Part shown: positions 25,401 to 35,572 of the stretch, in pieces
Layout: every line of letters starts with the position of its first letter
How positions within the stretch are numbered: the first letter of the stretch is position 1
DNA from: Mytilus galloprovincialis
Lineage: Eukaryota; Mollusca; Bivalvia; Mytilida; Mytilidae
NCBI RefSeq assembly: GCF_965363235.1
Contig: NC_134841.1
Coordinates: 62,145,078-62,209,077 of the forward strand
DNA length: 64,000 nt
Reading direction: 5' to 3'
Made by a program: the position numbers and the translations under genes
The notes under the pieces: model-generated
Told to the model about the DNA's origin: nothing
What the model saw: the letters and a program-made list of their open reading frames with translations, nothing else
Database searches by the model: none

Positions 25401-28400
25401 GAGTGCCTTAAATGCACCCATGCTTAAATTCATATCATTAAAAATCAAATAGCAGATGTTTTGTTTTATTTTTGCAAATATTTAGAACAATTTGACATTA
25501 GTATATATGTAGGACTCAAATCTATGGTGGGTTCCAAATCTATGGCAGATTCCTAATCTATGGCAAATGTGACTTCATGCCATCCCAAATGTATGGCACA
25601 TTATTTTCAATCCTAATCTATGGCAAGTTTTGTAATTTCCAAATCTATGGTGTATTTTTGTTGTTTCAAAATCTATGGCAAATATTGTGCAAATGGAAAA
25701 CAATGCAGTACATGTACGACCTTTGACATGTATTAAACAAGTGGATTTCTGGTTTCTCGTTTTAATTAAGAAATAATTCATTGATAGCGAGGGGTAGAAT
25801 ATCGGCATAAAGGGACAACCCCATGGTTAAATCACGATATATTCGAGCCCCCATGAATTATTTCGATTCTAATAGGACAAATACAGCAACATGTACCATA
25901 CATGAACACACTATCAAATTGGAGTAAAAGGATGGAGCAAACTGAATTAGTGACATGCTTAAACTATTACCAGGGTTTACACAAAAAGATTTAGAATTGA
26001 TAAGTTCAATCATAAATTAGTAATCTCAATACAATGATTAACCATATTTAGCAATTTTTCATTTTAAAATACATCATCAGATAAAATTGTTTTCAATTAA
26101 ATCAATGTCTTATCAAAATGAAATAAATTTATAGATTAGACCGTAGGTTTTCTCGTTTGAATGGTTTTACACTAGTAATTTTGGGTCCCTTTATAGCTTG
26201 ATGTTCATTGTGAGGCTCCATGTTAAAAGCACTTTGACCTATAATGGTTTACTTTTATAAATTTTGACTTGAATGGAGAGTTGTCTCATTGGCACTCATA
26301 CCACATCTTCCTATATATCTATGTACGACAATGGGATCATGTCTATAAACATTTATGAAATGAACATTCCATATTTCATAGAACTTAATACAGACTTAAA
26401 GATTAAAATGATGCGCCCGGTAAAAATAAACATTTTAAAATCTTTGCATGGTACCTGTTTAGCCCTTTATTTAAACCAACTAGTAAGTCCCTTATCAAAC
26501 AAGACAGCAGTTTTTTTTTATATAAAAATGAACAGTTCGAATTGTCACATAATGTTATTTCATTTGATTTTTTTGACGTTTGTAACATCACTTTTGCCAT
26601 AGATTAGGAATCTGCCATAGATTTGGAACCCGCCATAGATTTGAGTCCTACATATATACTCACTATTCAAGCTATTAATATTTTTTAAAATGGATGCTTT
26701 TAACAATAATTTTTTTTCATTTTTAAAAGAAAACTTTTTGTGAACGTTGCACAGAGGCGTTTTCGTACATTTTTCATTTCCAGTGAAAGCTTCATTTATT
26801 GATATAAACTGTGAACATTTAGTAAAATTGAGAATGGAAATGGGGAATGTGTCAAAGAGACAACAACCCGACCACAGAACAGACAACAACAGAAGGTCAC
26901 CAATAGGTCTTCAATGCAGCGAGAAATTCCAGCACCTGGAGGCGTCCTTCAGCTGGCCACTAAACAGATATATATTCTAGTTCAGTGATAATGGACGTCA
27001 TACTAAACTCCAAATTATACACAATAAACTAAAAGTAAAAATAATACAAAACTAACAAAGGCCAGAGGCTCCAGACTTGGGACAGGTGCAAAAATGTGGC
27101 CGGGTTAAACATGTTTATGAGATCTCAACCCTCCCCCTATACCTCTAGCCAGTGTAGAAAAGTAAACTCATAACAATATGCACATAAAAAAATCAGTCAA
27201 GAGAAGTCTGAGTCCAATGTCAGAAGATGTAACAAAAGAAAATGAACAAAATGACAATAATACATGAATAACAACATATGTGTATGTTTGAATATATTCA
27301 CCTATTTTGTAAGCGGTGTATAATGTCAAATAATTAAAATACAAATGGTTTAGTCTCAAAGAAAACTTTTAAGAATTTCTCAGCTCTTTTTGTTGAATAG
27401 GTGCAATTTGGGTACTGTGATGTTAGTCCTAGTACGATAAATATTGACAGATCATGATTGACATTCATCCATTCAAGCGGTTTTTGCAGGAGGATTTTAA
27501 AGAAAGTAACACTATTTTTCGGGGTCAGCTAGCAGTAGTAAACAAAACATTTTTTTTAATTGCATCTTTGAATAAATATTCTGACCCAATTAATGATGAG
27601 ATGAAATTTCCAAGCTACATCAGTAACAACTTAATGTTTTCTATAAGTGTTAAACTTATTTCTTAGTTAGTAGCTGGTAGCTGACATTTATTGCAAATTT
27701 AATACTGTGGATTTACTATTATTCGTGGGATACCAATTTTTTCGAGAATTTCGTGGATACCGTTGAACCGCCAAATTTAAATGTTCAATAAATTTCAAAT
27801 TTTCTATATGACTGTATACAGACTTTGGCAAAACCACCAATTCATATATCCATGAAAATGCAAGTTTTCTCCAATCCACGAAAATTGGTACTCATGAAAT
27901 ATATGAATCCACAGTACCATAAAAATGCTTGGTCAAAAATGATTTAGCCTTTAATTTGATTTGTTTTTTGTAGAAACAATGGAGTGGTTACAACCAAAAG
28001 CTAATGGAGATTTACCAAAAGGACGTGGACAACATTCTGCAGGTGTTGTAGATGACAAGCTGGTCTTATTTGGTGGAACAACAGATTTTAATCCAGAAAT
28101 TATGCAGTGCCAGACTTTTTTCAATGATACATATGTTGCAAGTATAGGTAATTATTGTTTTTCTCTAATTCTTACTGGACTTATCTCTTTTCATACTTGT
28201 TTATTTTTTTTCAATTAACATGTGATTGGTTTGATTTCATTTCTTCAATTGTCAAAACTCGATTATGATGTCAAATTTTCTTGTTTTCCTCTGAAATTCC
28301 TATTGTGATGTCAGGAAAAAAGGAGACCATGTATGTTGACGTCAGGTAGAAAGAACACATATTTTTGCATATTGGCTAAAAATCATTAGAAAAACAGATT

Positions 28401-28958
28401 CCACCACCAGATCTATTGACTATGTTTGAATAGTGCTCTATATAAAAAAATGAGACTTGGTATGATTGCCAATGAGACAACTATCCACCAAAGTTTAAAG
28501 AAGTGGATAAGACCTTCAACAATGAAAAACTCATACCATATAGTCAGCTATAAAAGGCCTGACATGAAAAATATGACACAAATCAATTTAGAAAACTAAC
28601 AGCCTATTTTTCTTAACAAAACAGTTTATAAAAAAACAAATATGACAGACATGAACCAAAGACAATCACTGAAACACAGACTCCTGACTTGGAATGTTAC
28701 CAAATATAAATTCCTACAGAATATAAGTTCCAATATTATTCCATTTTCATATTACTGACTTTTGACTTAGGAACTAATATTTTTCGACAGGTTCCTGGAT
28801 TTTTTTTTATATCAAGTTTTAAACAGAGTTATTTTAAATTTTTGTTTTTGCCAACTTTCAATGATATATTTTATGATGCATACCTTTTTATTTCAGATGA
28901 TTTCATGAAAGGCAAATGCACAAAAGCAACTAATGGACATGCAGAATCTTCATCATAG
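16467..28958 (+). CDS. Kelch-repeat protein, KLHDC1/KLHDC2-like, eight exons
   Basis: Exons: 16467-16686, 20421-20573, 21244-21389, 23199-23280, 24113-24265, 24637-24789, 27974-28147, 28897-28958. They sum to 1143 bp, an uninterrupted 380-aa frame ending in TAG, and every intron is GT-AG. Kelch glycine doublets fall at residues 51-52, 107-108, 158-159, 235-236, 285-286 and 336-337, each followed by a conserved Trp or aromatic strand, implying a six-bladed beta-propeller. The acidic insert at 174-183 before a GW-NDL segment, and the PRAAH motif after it, resemble KLHDC1/KLHDC2, substrate receptors of Cul2 ubiquitin ligases that read C-terminal degrons. That function is inferred from family likeness only. 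No signal peptide or membrane segment is present, so the protein is probably cytosolic or nuclear. All introns are phase 1 except the third (phase 0). The introns are packed with transposons. Rab9-effector-type kelch proteins are an alternative relative. Confidence 0.9.
16804..16897. mobile_element. 94-bp palindromic MITE in kelch intron 1
   Basis: Perfect 29-bp inverted arms at 16804-16832 and 16869-16897, beginning tagtccaaataattatgacg, separated by 36 bp. Strong cruciform potential, no coding content. Confidence 0.65.
17354..19959. mobile_element. Foldback-like element with TCCGACAG-type termini, copy 2 (kelch intron 1)
   Basis: The left end is ggggtcagacc followed by tandem units like ataatccgacagtcc (17374-17443). 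The right end has the inverted units (gactgtcggactactg type, 19851-19930) and closes with gctcccc. The flanks are direct repeats atttgat at 17347-17353 and 19960-19966 (8 bp if the shared C is counted). The interior holds a full Helitron-like copy at 18006-19759, just as copy 1 at 1634-2894 holds a fragment of that family. An inverted pair near 17555-17575 and 17613-17634 (aataatttgattaactgatt) is a further palindrome inside. Confidence 0.8.
18006..19759 (+). mobile_element. Helitron-like non-autonomous element, long copy
   Basis: Starts with a hairpin-forming agctcacctggcctaaaagg, continuing gccaagtgagc, and ends with aggctctttagagcct (7-bp stem, 2-nt loop) directly before CTAG and a host T. 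The 3' hairpin-CTAG-T arrangement matches the Helitron 3' end rule. The interior is three tandem units of about 500 bp; each includes aaccaagatggccgccatgg or a close variant and cattatcttgaat-like text. No helicase or replication-initiator frame. The 5' end with its own hairpin is unusual for classical Helitrons, so the class is tentative. Confidence 0.6.
21590..21770. repeat. Short repeat (ggatctagggggc family), copy 2, beside an (attg)n tract
   Basis: In kelch intron 3. An attgattgattgattg microsatellite at about 21572-21589 is followed by sequence that aligns with 10278-10424 through ttggttgattat and gaagcatgactggag. Confidence 0.55.
21771..23198. other. Remainder of kelch intron 3
   Basis: AT-rich, no exon-like signal. 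The open frames at 21842-22048 and 22772-22966 on the minus strand are not supported. Confidence 0.4.
23320..23525. mobile_element. MITE with tactgtggattcat-type ends, copy 1 (kelch intron 4)
   Basis: Begins near tactgtacgtgaattcatta and ends with atgaatccacagtatt, an imperfect inverted pair. The interior phrase ggataccaattttagt and its later inverse actaaaattggtacc match 27705-27916 in the same order. About 205 bp, non-coding. Confidence 0.6.
24424..24602. mobile_element. MITE with agtgaaacct ends, TA flanked (kelch intron 5)
   Basis: The left end tatagtgaaacct faces aggtttcactgta, and an internal ttaaccgaacc pairs with ggtttagcc, so the whole 180 bp can fold back. The TA at each outer edge fits Tc1/mariner-type insertion. 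It ends about 35 bp before exon 6 of the kelch gene, close to the branch-point region. Confidence 0.6.
24768..24849 (+). repeat. 41-bp tandem duplication spanning the exon 6 splice donor
   Basis: 24768-24808 and 24809-24849 are identical and both contain the last 22 coding bases of exon 6 (ending ttgacacag) followed by GTAAATAG. The gene therefore has two identical splice donors in a row. Use of the first keeps the kelch frame. Use of the second retains GGT-AAA-TAG and stops translation after residue 302. Confidence 0.85.
25500..26660. mobile_element. Foldback-like element with aaatctatggca tandem termini (kelch intron 6)
   Basis: The left end (25500-25685) begins agtatatatgtaggactc and continues as about eight imperfect units like ccaaatctatggcagatt. 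The right end (26590-26660) carries three such units inverted and closes with gagtcctacatatatact. The outermost ~70 bp of the two ends are almost perfect complements. No convincing target duplication was found. The interior includes a short repeat fragment at about 26274-26315 (gttgtctcattggcactcat) and is otherwise non-coding. Confidence 0.75.
26823..27276 (+). repeat. Interspersed repeat (KRQQPDHR family), copy 1 (kelch intron 6)
   Basis: Aligns over about 450 bp with 30038-30481: taaaattgagaa at the start, then tgtcaaagagacaacaaccc, ggcgtccttcagctggcc, gataatggacgtcatac, cagaggctcc and gatgtaacaaaagaaaat. A frame with the peptide NVSKRQQPDH is kept open in both copies. Nature unknown; probably a non-autonomous element. 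Confidence 0.7.
27705..27916. mobile_element. MITE with tactgtggattcat-type ends, copy 2 (kelch intron 6)
   Basis: Starts atactgtggatttactatta and ends gaatccacagtacc, an inverted pair. The interior ggataccaatttt faces aaaattggtact. Partner of 23320-23525. It ends about 57 bp before the exon 7 acceptor. Confidence 0.65.
28443..28690 (-). repeat. SINE-like short repeat (kelch intron 7)
   Basis: Shares tgattgccaatgagacaact, ccttcaacaatg and cataccatatagtcagc with 63480-63605. The reverse complement of its first part recurs as short pieces at about 3440-3480, 26274-26315 and 34402-34440, which suggests that this end is the one most often retained. No clear RNA polymerase III promoter was found. 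Strand is arbitrary. Confidence 0.55.
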
Positions 28959-30037
28959 CAAAAGAGATTTTAACTATTATTTAATTTTTATACTATTTGT
29001 TATACAAATTCCCTGCAATATTAAAATGATCTGAATACCTTTCCTTTTGTGATTTATTTTAGTTATTGATGAGGATATGTTTTTGTGAAATAATTGTAAA
29101 AAGTAAATACTTTTATGACAAATAATTATAAAAAGTAAATACTTTTATGACAAATACTTATAAAAAGCAAATACTTTTATGACATTAACAGATTATTTTT
29201 TCCTACACAAAATAATTATAAAACTGGATGTTGAATCCTTATTTATTGGTACTCAGCACAAACAATTTTATTTTTTATATTGACACAAGCATATATATCA
29301 GAGGGCAAAAACTCAGAAATTAAATTTAAATAAAAAATCTGTAGAACTTTTTTTCCATGAATTAAGCATTAACAGTAAATGTTATGAAATGAGACCAAAA
29401 ATATCAAGTTTGTTTTTGGTATCACACATGCATGCATATGCTGTGTTTGCCACATTTTGTAATTTGACATACTTTTTTTATGATCATAAGTCGGACAAAC
29501 CAGACATGGGTGTTTCTTTCTATTAAAACCTAATTTTATTTTTTGTAATTACTAGTAGTATGAATAAAACCGATATGTGTGTCTATAAACAGAAACCAAA
29601 CAACATAAACAAAAGACATCTACATGTCAATATAAAGTCTTGGCGCACACAAAGTTGTCCCTCTCTAATTTATCCTTCAATCAAAAAAGATTTGAAGGAA
29701 TAAAGCAGAAACTATCCAGGATATACATTTGTAATATAAGACAACCACTGACAAGATGCTTGGCGTGGGACAGGCACATATAATTATATATGGCAGGCTT
29801 AAACTAGTTATTGTCCTAACCTCGAAAAGCAAGGGGTTGTGTGCTGTTTTATGGCGGCAGCAATAACAATGTATTAGTCTGTGATTAAATCAATTCATAG
29901 GGAACCACTAATGTTAAGTCAATGCTAGTTAGTATACAGTTGTATTAACATTGACACTCGTTTCCATGGAGATTATTTGGCCCTGCCTCCTCAGTCATTG
30001 TCTATCGATTTTGCAACTATTGCTTACTTTACATTTA
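28959..30037. other. Kelch 3' flank with a 31-bp tandem repeat
   Basis: 29089-29183 holds three units of about 31 bp, each with aaaaagtaaatacttttatg. The rest is AT-rich and non-coding and probably includes the 3' UTR. Confidence 0.5.
29020..29025 (+). terminator. Possible polyadenylation signal of the kelch gene
   Basis: ATTAAA 62 bp after the stop codon. A canonical AATAAA also occurs at 29329-29334. Either could serve; transcript data would decide. Confidence 0.35.
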
Positions 30038-30481
30038 TTAAAATTGAGAAAGGAAATGGTGAATGTGTCAAAGCGACAACAACCCGACCATAGAGCAGAC
30101 AACAGGCCACCAATGGGTCTTCAATGTAGCGAGAAACTCTCACACCCAGAGGCGTCCTTCAGCTGGCCCCTTAAAAAATATGTATACTGGTACAGTGATA
30201 ATGGACGTCATACAAGACTCCGAATTATACACAAGAAACTAAAATTAAAAATCATACAAGACTAACAAAGGCCAGAGGCTCCTTACTTGGGACAGGCGCT
30301 AAATTGCGGCGGGGTTAAACATGTTTATGAGATCTCAACCCTCCCCCTATACCTCTATCCAATGTAGAAAGTAAACGCATAACAATACGCACATTAAAAT
30401 TCAGTTCAAGAGAAGTCCGAGTCCGATGTCAGAAGATGTAACAAAAGAAAATAAATAAAATCAATAATACATAAATAACAA
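30038..30481 (+). repeat. Interspersed repeat (KRQQPDHR family), copy 2
   Basis: Same family and orientation as 26823-27276, with the same block order. It carries an open frame with NVSKRQQPDHRADN and, further on, EASFSWPL, conserved with copy 1. The frame has no recognisable domain. Confidence 0.7.
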
Positions 30482-30654
30482 CAGACTACTAGCAGTTAAC
30501 TGACATGCCAGCTCCAGACCTCAATTAAACTGATTGAAAGATTATGTCTTCATCATATGAATATCTGGCACAATCCCTCCCGTTAGGGGTTTAGTATCAT
30601 ACTATCATAAAATATATGAGAAGAACATAACTCGTTTCATGACAACAATTGTTT

Positions 30655-31740
30655 TTTATACGACCGCAAAAATTGAAAATTTTTTGGTCGTATATTGGTA
30701 TGCAGTGGCGTTGTCATCGTCGTCGTCGTCTGAAGACATTTGGTTTTCGCACTATAACTTTAGTATAAGTAAATAGAAATATATAAAATTTTAGCATAAG
30801 GTTTATGACCACAAAAGGAAGGTTGGGATTGATTTTGGGAGTTTTGGTCCCAACAGTTTAGGAATTAGGGCCAAAAAAAGGTCCCAAATAAGCATTTTTC
30901 TTGGTTTTTGCACAATAACTTTAGTATAAGTAAACAGAAATCTATGTAATTTTAACACAAGGTTTATGACCACAAAAGGAAGGTTGGGATTGATTTTTGG
31001 AGTTTTTGTCCCAACAGTTTAGGAATTCAGGGCCAAAAGGGTCCAAAATTAAAAACAAATCCCCAAAATGAATTATGGGGGTTCTTTGATATGCCAGATC
31101 TAACTGTATTTAGATTCTTAATTTTTGGTCCTGTTTTCAAATTGTTTTACATTAAGGTCCAAAGGGTCCAAAATTAAACTTAGTTTGATTTTAACAAAAA
31201 TTGAATTCTTGGGGTTCTTTGATATGTTGAATCTAAACATGTACTTAGTTTTTTTTGTTATGGGCCCAGTTTTCAAGTTGGTCCAAATCGGGGTCCCAAA
31301 TTAAACTGTTTGATTTCAACAAAAATTGAATATATGGGGTTCTTCAATATGCTGAATCTAACCATGTATTTAGATTAATAATATTTGGGCCCAGTTATCA
31401 AATTGGTCCATATTGAGGTCTAAAGGGACTAAAATTGAACATTATTTGATTTCATCAAAAATTTAATTCTTGGAGTTCTATGATATGCTGAATCTAACCA
31501 TGTATTTAGATTTTGGATATTGGACCATAATAGGTAAATGTCCAATTTAATAAATTTTTAAGTTTAAGTTCTTAGACAACATTCATTCTGTGTCAGAAAC
31601 CTATGTTGTGTCAACTATTTAATCACAATCCAAATTCAGAGCTGTATCAAGCTTAAATGTTGTGTCCATACTTGCCCCAACTGTTCAGGCTTCGACCTCT
31701 GCGGTCGTAAAAAAGCTGCGTCCTGCAGAGCTTCTGGTTT
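30655..31740 (-). repeat. tacgaccgca-family element, inverse orientation
   Basis: Begins tatacgaccgcaaaaattga and ends gacctctgcggtcgta, followed by a conserved extension ctgcagagcttctggtt. The same internal tandem blocks as 4797-6736 appear in reverse, including tttggttttcgcactataac. It also contains a gtcgtcgtcgtc run. Shorter than the copy at 4797 because it has fewer internal units. Confidence 0.75.
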
Positions 31741-31863
31741 AAAAATAAATGTGTTTAGTTCCGATGCAAAGACCCTATAAGTGAATCAATATTAAAGCCA
31801 AAATATGCAATCTTTATATAATGACCTGACAACAGTATTGTACCTATATCCCTTCTTAATAAG

Positions 31864-32150
31864 GCAGCAACCATTTGATTTTCTGGGGGGGGGCTATGGT
31901 TTTTTTTGGAAAAAAAAGTTTGTTTCCAGTTTTTGGAGAAAAAAATAATTTGTTTTTGATTCTGAGAAAAAAAAATTGTTTGTTTCACCCTCAGCTGCCA
32001 CTATATACATGTAATGCTAAAATTGAAAGAAAAAAATTGTTTTCGACTTGTCGCGAAAAAAATAGATTGTTTTTCGCCGCAGGCGAAAAAAAAAGTTTGC
32101 ACAGAAAAAAAAACCATAGCCCCCCCCCAGAAAATCAAATGGTTGCTGCC
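31864..32150. mobile_element. MITE with ggcagcaacc ends and TAA duplication, copy 1
   Basis: The left end is ggcagcaaccatttgatttt plus ctg and a run of G. The right end is the inverse, a run of C followed by agaaaatcaaatggttgctg and cc. TAA stands on both sides, which fits a PIF/Harbinger-type 3-bp duplication. The inverted arms are about 45 bp, the G/C runs of at least eight are opposed, and the interior is A-rich. Frames at 31755-31988 and 31875-32153 are artefacts. Confidence 0.7.
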
Positions 32151-32201
32151 TAAGTCTGTTTAAAGGTTTTGTAAGCTTTTGAGGTGAATACTGACATTTT
32201 T

Positions 32202-33448
32202 AGTTCACCAGACCTGAAAGGTCAAGTGAGTTTTTCTCATCACTGGACATCCGTCGTCCGTCATTTTACAAAAATCTTCTCCTCTGAAACTACTGGGCCA
32301 AATTAAACCAAATGTGGCCACAATCATCATTGGGGTATCTAGTTTAAAAAATGTGTGGCGTGACCCTGCCAACCAACCAAGATTGCCGCCATGGCTAAAA
32401 ATAGAACATATGGGTAAAATGTAGATTTTGGCTTATAACTCTGAAACCAAAGCATTTAAAGCAAATCTGACGGGGGTCAAATTGTCTAACAGGTCAAGAT
32501 TTATCTGCCCTGAAATTTTCAGACAAACCGGACAACCCGTTTTTGAGTGATGCCCCCGAATTAGTAATTTTAAGGAAATTATGCAGTTTTTGGTTATTAT
32601 CTTAAATATTATTATAGATAGAGATAAACTGTAAATAGCAATAATGTTCAGCAAAATAAGATCTACAAATAAGTCAACATAATCAAATTTGTCAGTTGAC
32701 CCATTAAGGAGTTATTGCCCTTTATAGTCAATTTTTAACCATTTTCTAAAATTTTAGTATTCTTTTAAAAAATCTTCTTCTCTGAAACTACTGGGCCAAG
32801 TTTAACCAAACTGGGCTACAATCATCATTAGGGTATCTAGTTTTAAAAATGTGTGGCGTGACCCTGCCACTCAACCAAGATGGCCGCCATGGTTAAAAAT
32901 AGAACATAGGGGCAAAATGTAAATTTTGGCTTATATCTCTGAAACCAAAGCATTTAGAGCAAATCTGACAGGGTTAAATTGTTTATCGGGTCAAGATCTT
33001 TCTGCCCTGAAATTTTCATACAAAACAGACAACCTATTGATGGGTTGCTGCCCCTGAATTAGTAATTTTAAGGAAATTTTGCAGTTTTTGGTTATTATCT
33101 TGAATACTATTATAGAGAGAGATAAACTGTAAACAGTAAAGTAAGATCTACAAATAAGTCAAACATGACCAAAATTGTTAGTTTACCCCTTTAGGAGTTA
33201 TTGCCCTTTATAGTCATTTTTTAACAATTTTCACAAATTTCTGTAAATTTTTAGAGAATATTTTCCACTGTAATTACTGGGCCAAGTTCATTATAGATAG
33301 AGCTAATTGTAGCAACAAGAATGTTTAGTAAAGTAAGATCTACAAACACATCAGGATCACCAAAACACAATTTTGTCATGAATTTATGTGTGTCCATTGT
33401 TTAATATGCAGATCAAGGTGAGTGACACAGGCTCTTGAGAGCCTCTAG
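32202..33448 (+). mobile_element. Helitron-like non-autonomous element, shorter copy
   Basis: Starts agttcaccagacctgaaagg with the same hairpin plan as 18006 and ends aggctcttgagagcct-CTAG followed by T. Two internal units of about 500 bp instead of three, each with accaagat(g/t)gccgccatgg. No protein-coding capacity. Not enclosed in a foldback element, unlike the other copies. Confidence 0.6.
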
Positions 33449-34170
33449 TTGTGCTTTGTAAAGAATATTATTATAAAAGATTGGATGTGAAATACCTGAA
33501 TGTATAAGATGTCTGCATGTTGAGTTATATTTACGAATTATTTCCTTATACTGATGATAAAATTTAGTAAATTAGTTTGTGATCAGGTCAATTTAAGGGG
33601 AACCACTAGTGTTAGGTCTATGATGTAGGTTACTGGTATGAATTATATTGGCATTTACAAGTCGCTTATATGGCTCCAACAAGTTTGTGTTGAGGTATGA
33701 ACCACTTATGATAAATCAATGGTATTTTGTATGCAGTTTTTGTCGAGCCTGTGACTTTTGTCAGAAAGCTTGACATATGGATAGTGATCCGACAGCAGCA
33801 GCGTTAGCTTACATCTTTTAAAAAAGCTTTATATTTTAGAAGGTGGAATACTTGGATGCTTCATACTTTGTATATAGATTAGATGACTCGTGTTTCAAAG
33901 TTTCTGTCTGTTGCATGTCGATTGTCTTTGATCTCATTTTCATGGTTCAATGACTACTTGAATTTTTTGTAATGTTATTTTCTCTCTTATGAGCAATAGG
34001 TGTATGGAATGATTGTAAGTTGTACATGTCTTGCTGGCAGGTGTCATTTGACCTTGACCTCATTTTCATGGTTCAGTGGTTGAAGTTTTTGAGTTTTGGT
34101 CTTTTTTCCAATACTTTATGCAATAGGTCAACTCTATTTGGTGTATGGTAATATATATTTTGATGTACAT
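33449..34170. repeat. Unclassified repeat-like DNA
   Basis: Includes a phrase like cgagcctgtgacttttgtca and repeated catggttca-type sentences (cctcattttcatggttca at about 33933 and 34058), a two-unit tandem of about 125 bp. No gene. Confidence 0.4.
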
Positions 34171-34395
34171 GTCAGTCTTGGATATGGGGGTATGGATATT
34201 TTGGGAAAAAAAATTGTTTCCAGTTTTTAGAGAAAAAAATAATTTTGTTTTTGACCCTGAGAAACAAAAATTGTTTGTTTCACCCTCAGCTGCCACTATA
34301 TGTACTGCTGAAATTGAAAGAAAAAAAATGTTTTTGACTTGTGGCCAAAAAAAATCCATAGCTCCCCCTCCCAAGAAAATCGTTGCTGCCTAATA
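34171..34395. mobile_element. MITE with ggcagcaacc ends, diverged copy 2
   Basis: The interior aligns with 31864-32150 (tttccagtttttagagaaaa, then ttcaccctcagctgccacta). The right end, cgttgctgcc followed by TAA, is intact; the left end is degraded. Overlapping frames on both strands (34066-34374, 34145-34393) are not genes. Confidence 0.65.
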
Positions 34396-34985
34396 AACTT
34401 TTGTTGATAGTTGTCTCATTGGCAATCATACCAAATCTTCGTATTTTTATATAGTACTTCGTATTGCTTTAAAGTAACTAGTCATTGGCAATCTGGTGTT
34501 ATAGAACTTGTTACCTTAATCAAAACATTCAAAGGACAGTTTCTAAACGTATTAGCTGTATGTAAACTAAAATTACCACAAAAATCTGGAGTTTAAATAT
34601 TACTTTATACAAAATTCCTGCAGATGTATACATACTTACAAAAAATATCTCTTGTCTGATAAATCATTTTGTTTGTATTTTTCTTTTTTTAGCCATGGGG
34701 TTCTTGGTTTATTTTCAATCCATGAGTTTGACTGTCCCTCTGGTATCTCTCGCCACTCTTTTTAAGTGACTTCAATGCAGATGAGACAAAAAAAAAACAA
34801 TAAAGTCAATAGTTAAGCATGCTATTGATTTAATATGCATGCATGTTGACCAATCATTGAGAAATCATATCCTGAACTGAAAAAATTTAACAGAAATGCA
34901 AGACATATAAATATTTATTTTCAGCAATAACATTGTGATACAATAAAGTTATAATTTAAAAATTTTTTTACAATAATTACATTGA
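34396..34985. other. Non-coding DNA with a SINE-tail fragment
   Basis: About 34402-34440 (gttgtctcattggcaatcat) is a fragment of the repeat at 28443-28690. Nothing else is recognised. Confidence 0.45.
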
Positions 34986-34998
34986 GTATATTGACATC

Positions 34999-35160
34999 AC
35001 AGATTTCTAATCACAGTTCTTACTATCACAGTATCCTAATATCACATTTTCTTAATCACAGTTCTTTCTATCACAGTTTCTTAATATCACAGTTCTTTCT
35101 ATCACAGTTTCTTAATCACAGTTCTTTCTATCACAGTTTCTTAATATCACAGTTTATACT
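34999..35160 (+). repeat. Minisatellite, tcacagttctttcta units
   Basis: About ten alternating half-units, tcacagttctttcta and tcacagtttcttaa(ta), forming a composite repeat of about 28-31 bp. The serine/phenylalanine/isoleucine-rich frame at 34982-35227 is its translation and not a gene. Confidence 0.8.
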
Positions 35161-35427
35161 GCACTCGTTCTATTTGAGCAGTCAAAATGCGTTGACTGTA
35201 TATTTCTATGTCATATACAGTCACTAACTAACCCGATATCACTTTTCCTCATGAATATTTAAATAGAAATTGCCGAAATAATATTAAATTATTCATACGA
35301 CCTCTTCAACCTGTTCTTGTTTTAAATGCATACAACGATGCGTGGAACGACTCAACATTGTTTCTTTTGCAATTATTGGAAAAACATATTTAATTTGTTA
35401 ATATTTTTTGTTTGCAACCTATATGGA

Positions 35428-35572
35428 CAATAACTGTTTAGTGTCTTTAAATATCAGCTGTATTTGTACGAGGCTAGGAAACAAGGTGTATGCGAGCTTT
35501 TAGCGAGCTACTACACCTGTTTCGAACCGAGTACAAATACAGCTTATATTTAAAGACACTAAACAGTTATTG
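35428..35572. repeat. Long palindrome with ~42-bp arms
   Basis: The left arm (from caataactgtttagtgtc) and right arm (ending gacactaaacagttattg) are complementary apart from one or two bases, around a loop of about 60 bp. Confidence 0.65.

Noticed and set aside
34982..35227. 81-aa frame rich in SQFLNHSSFYHS
   Set aside because: Direct translation of a minisatellite.
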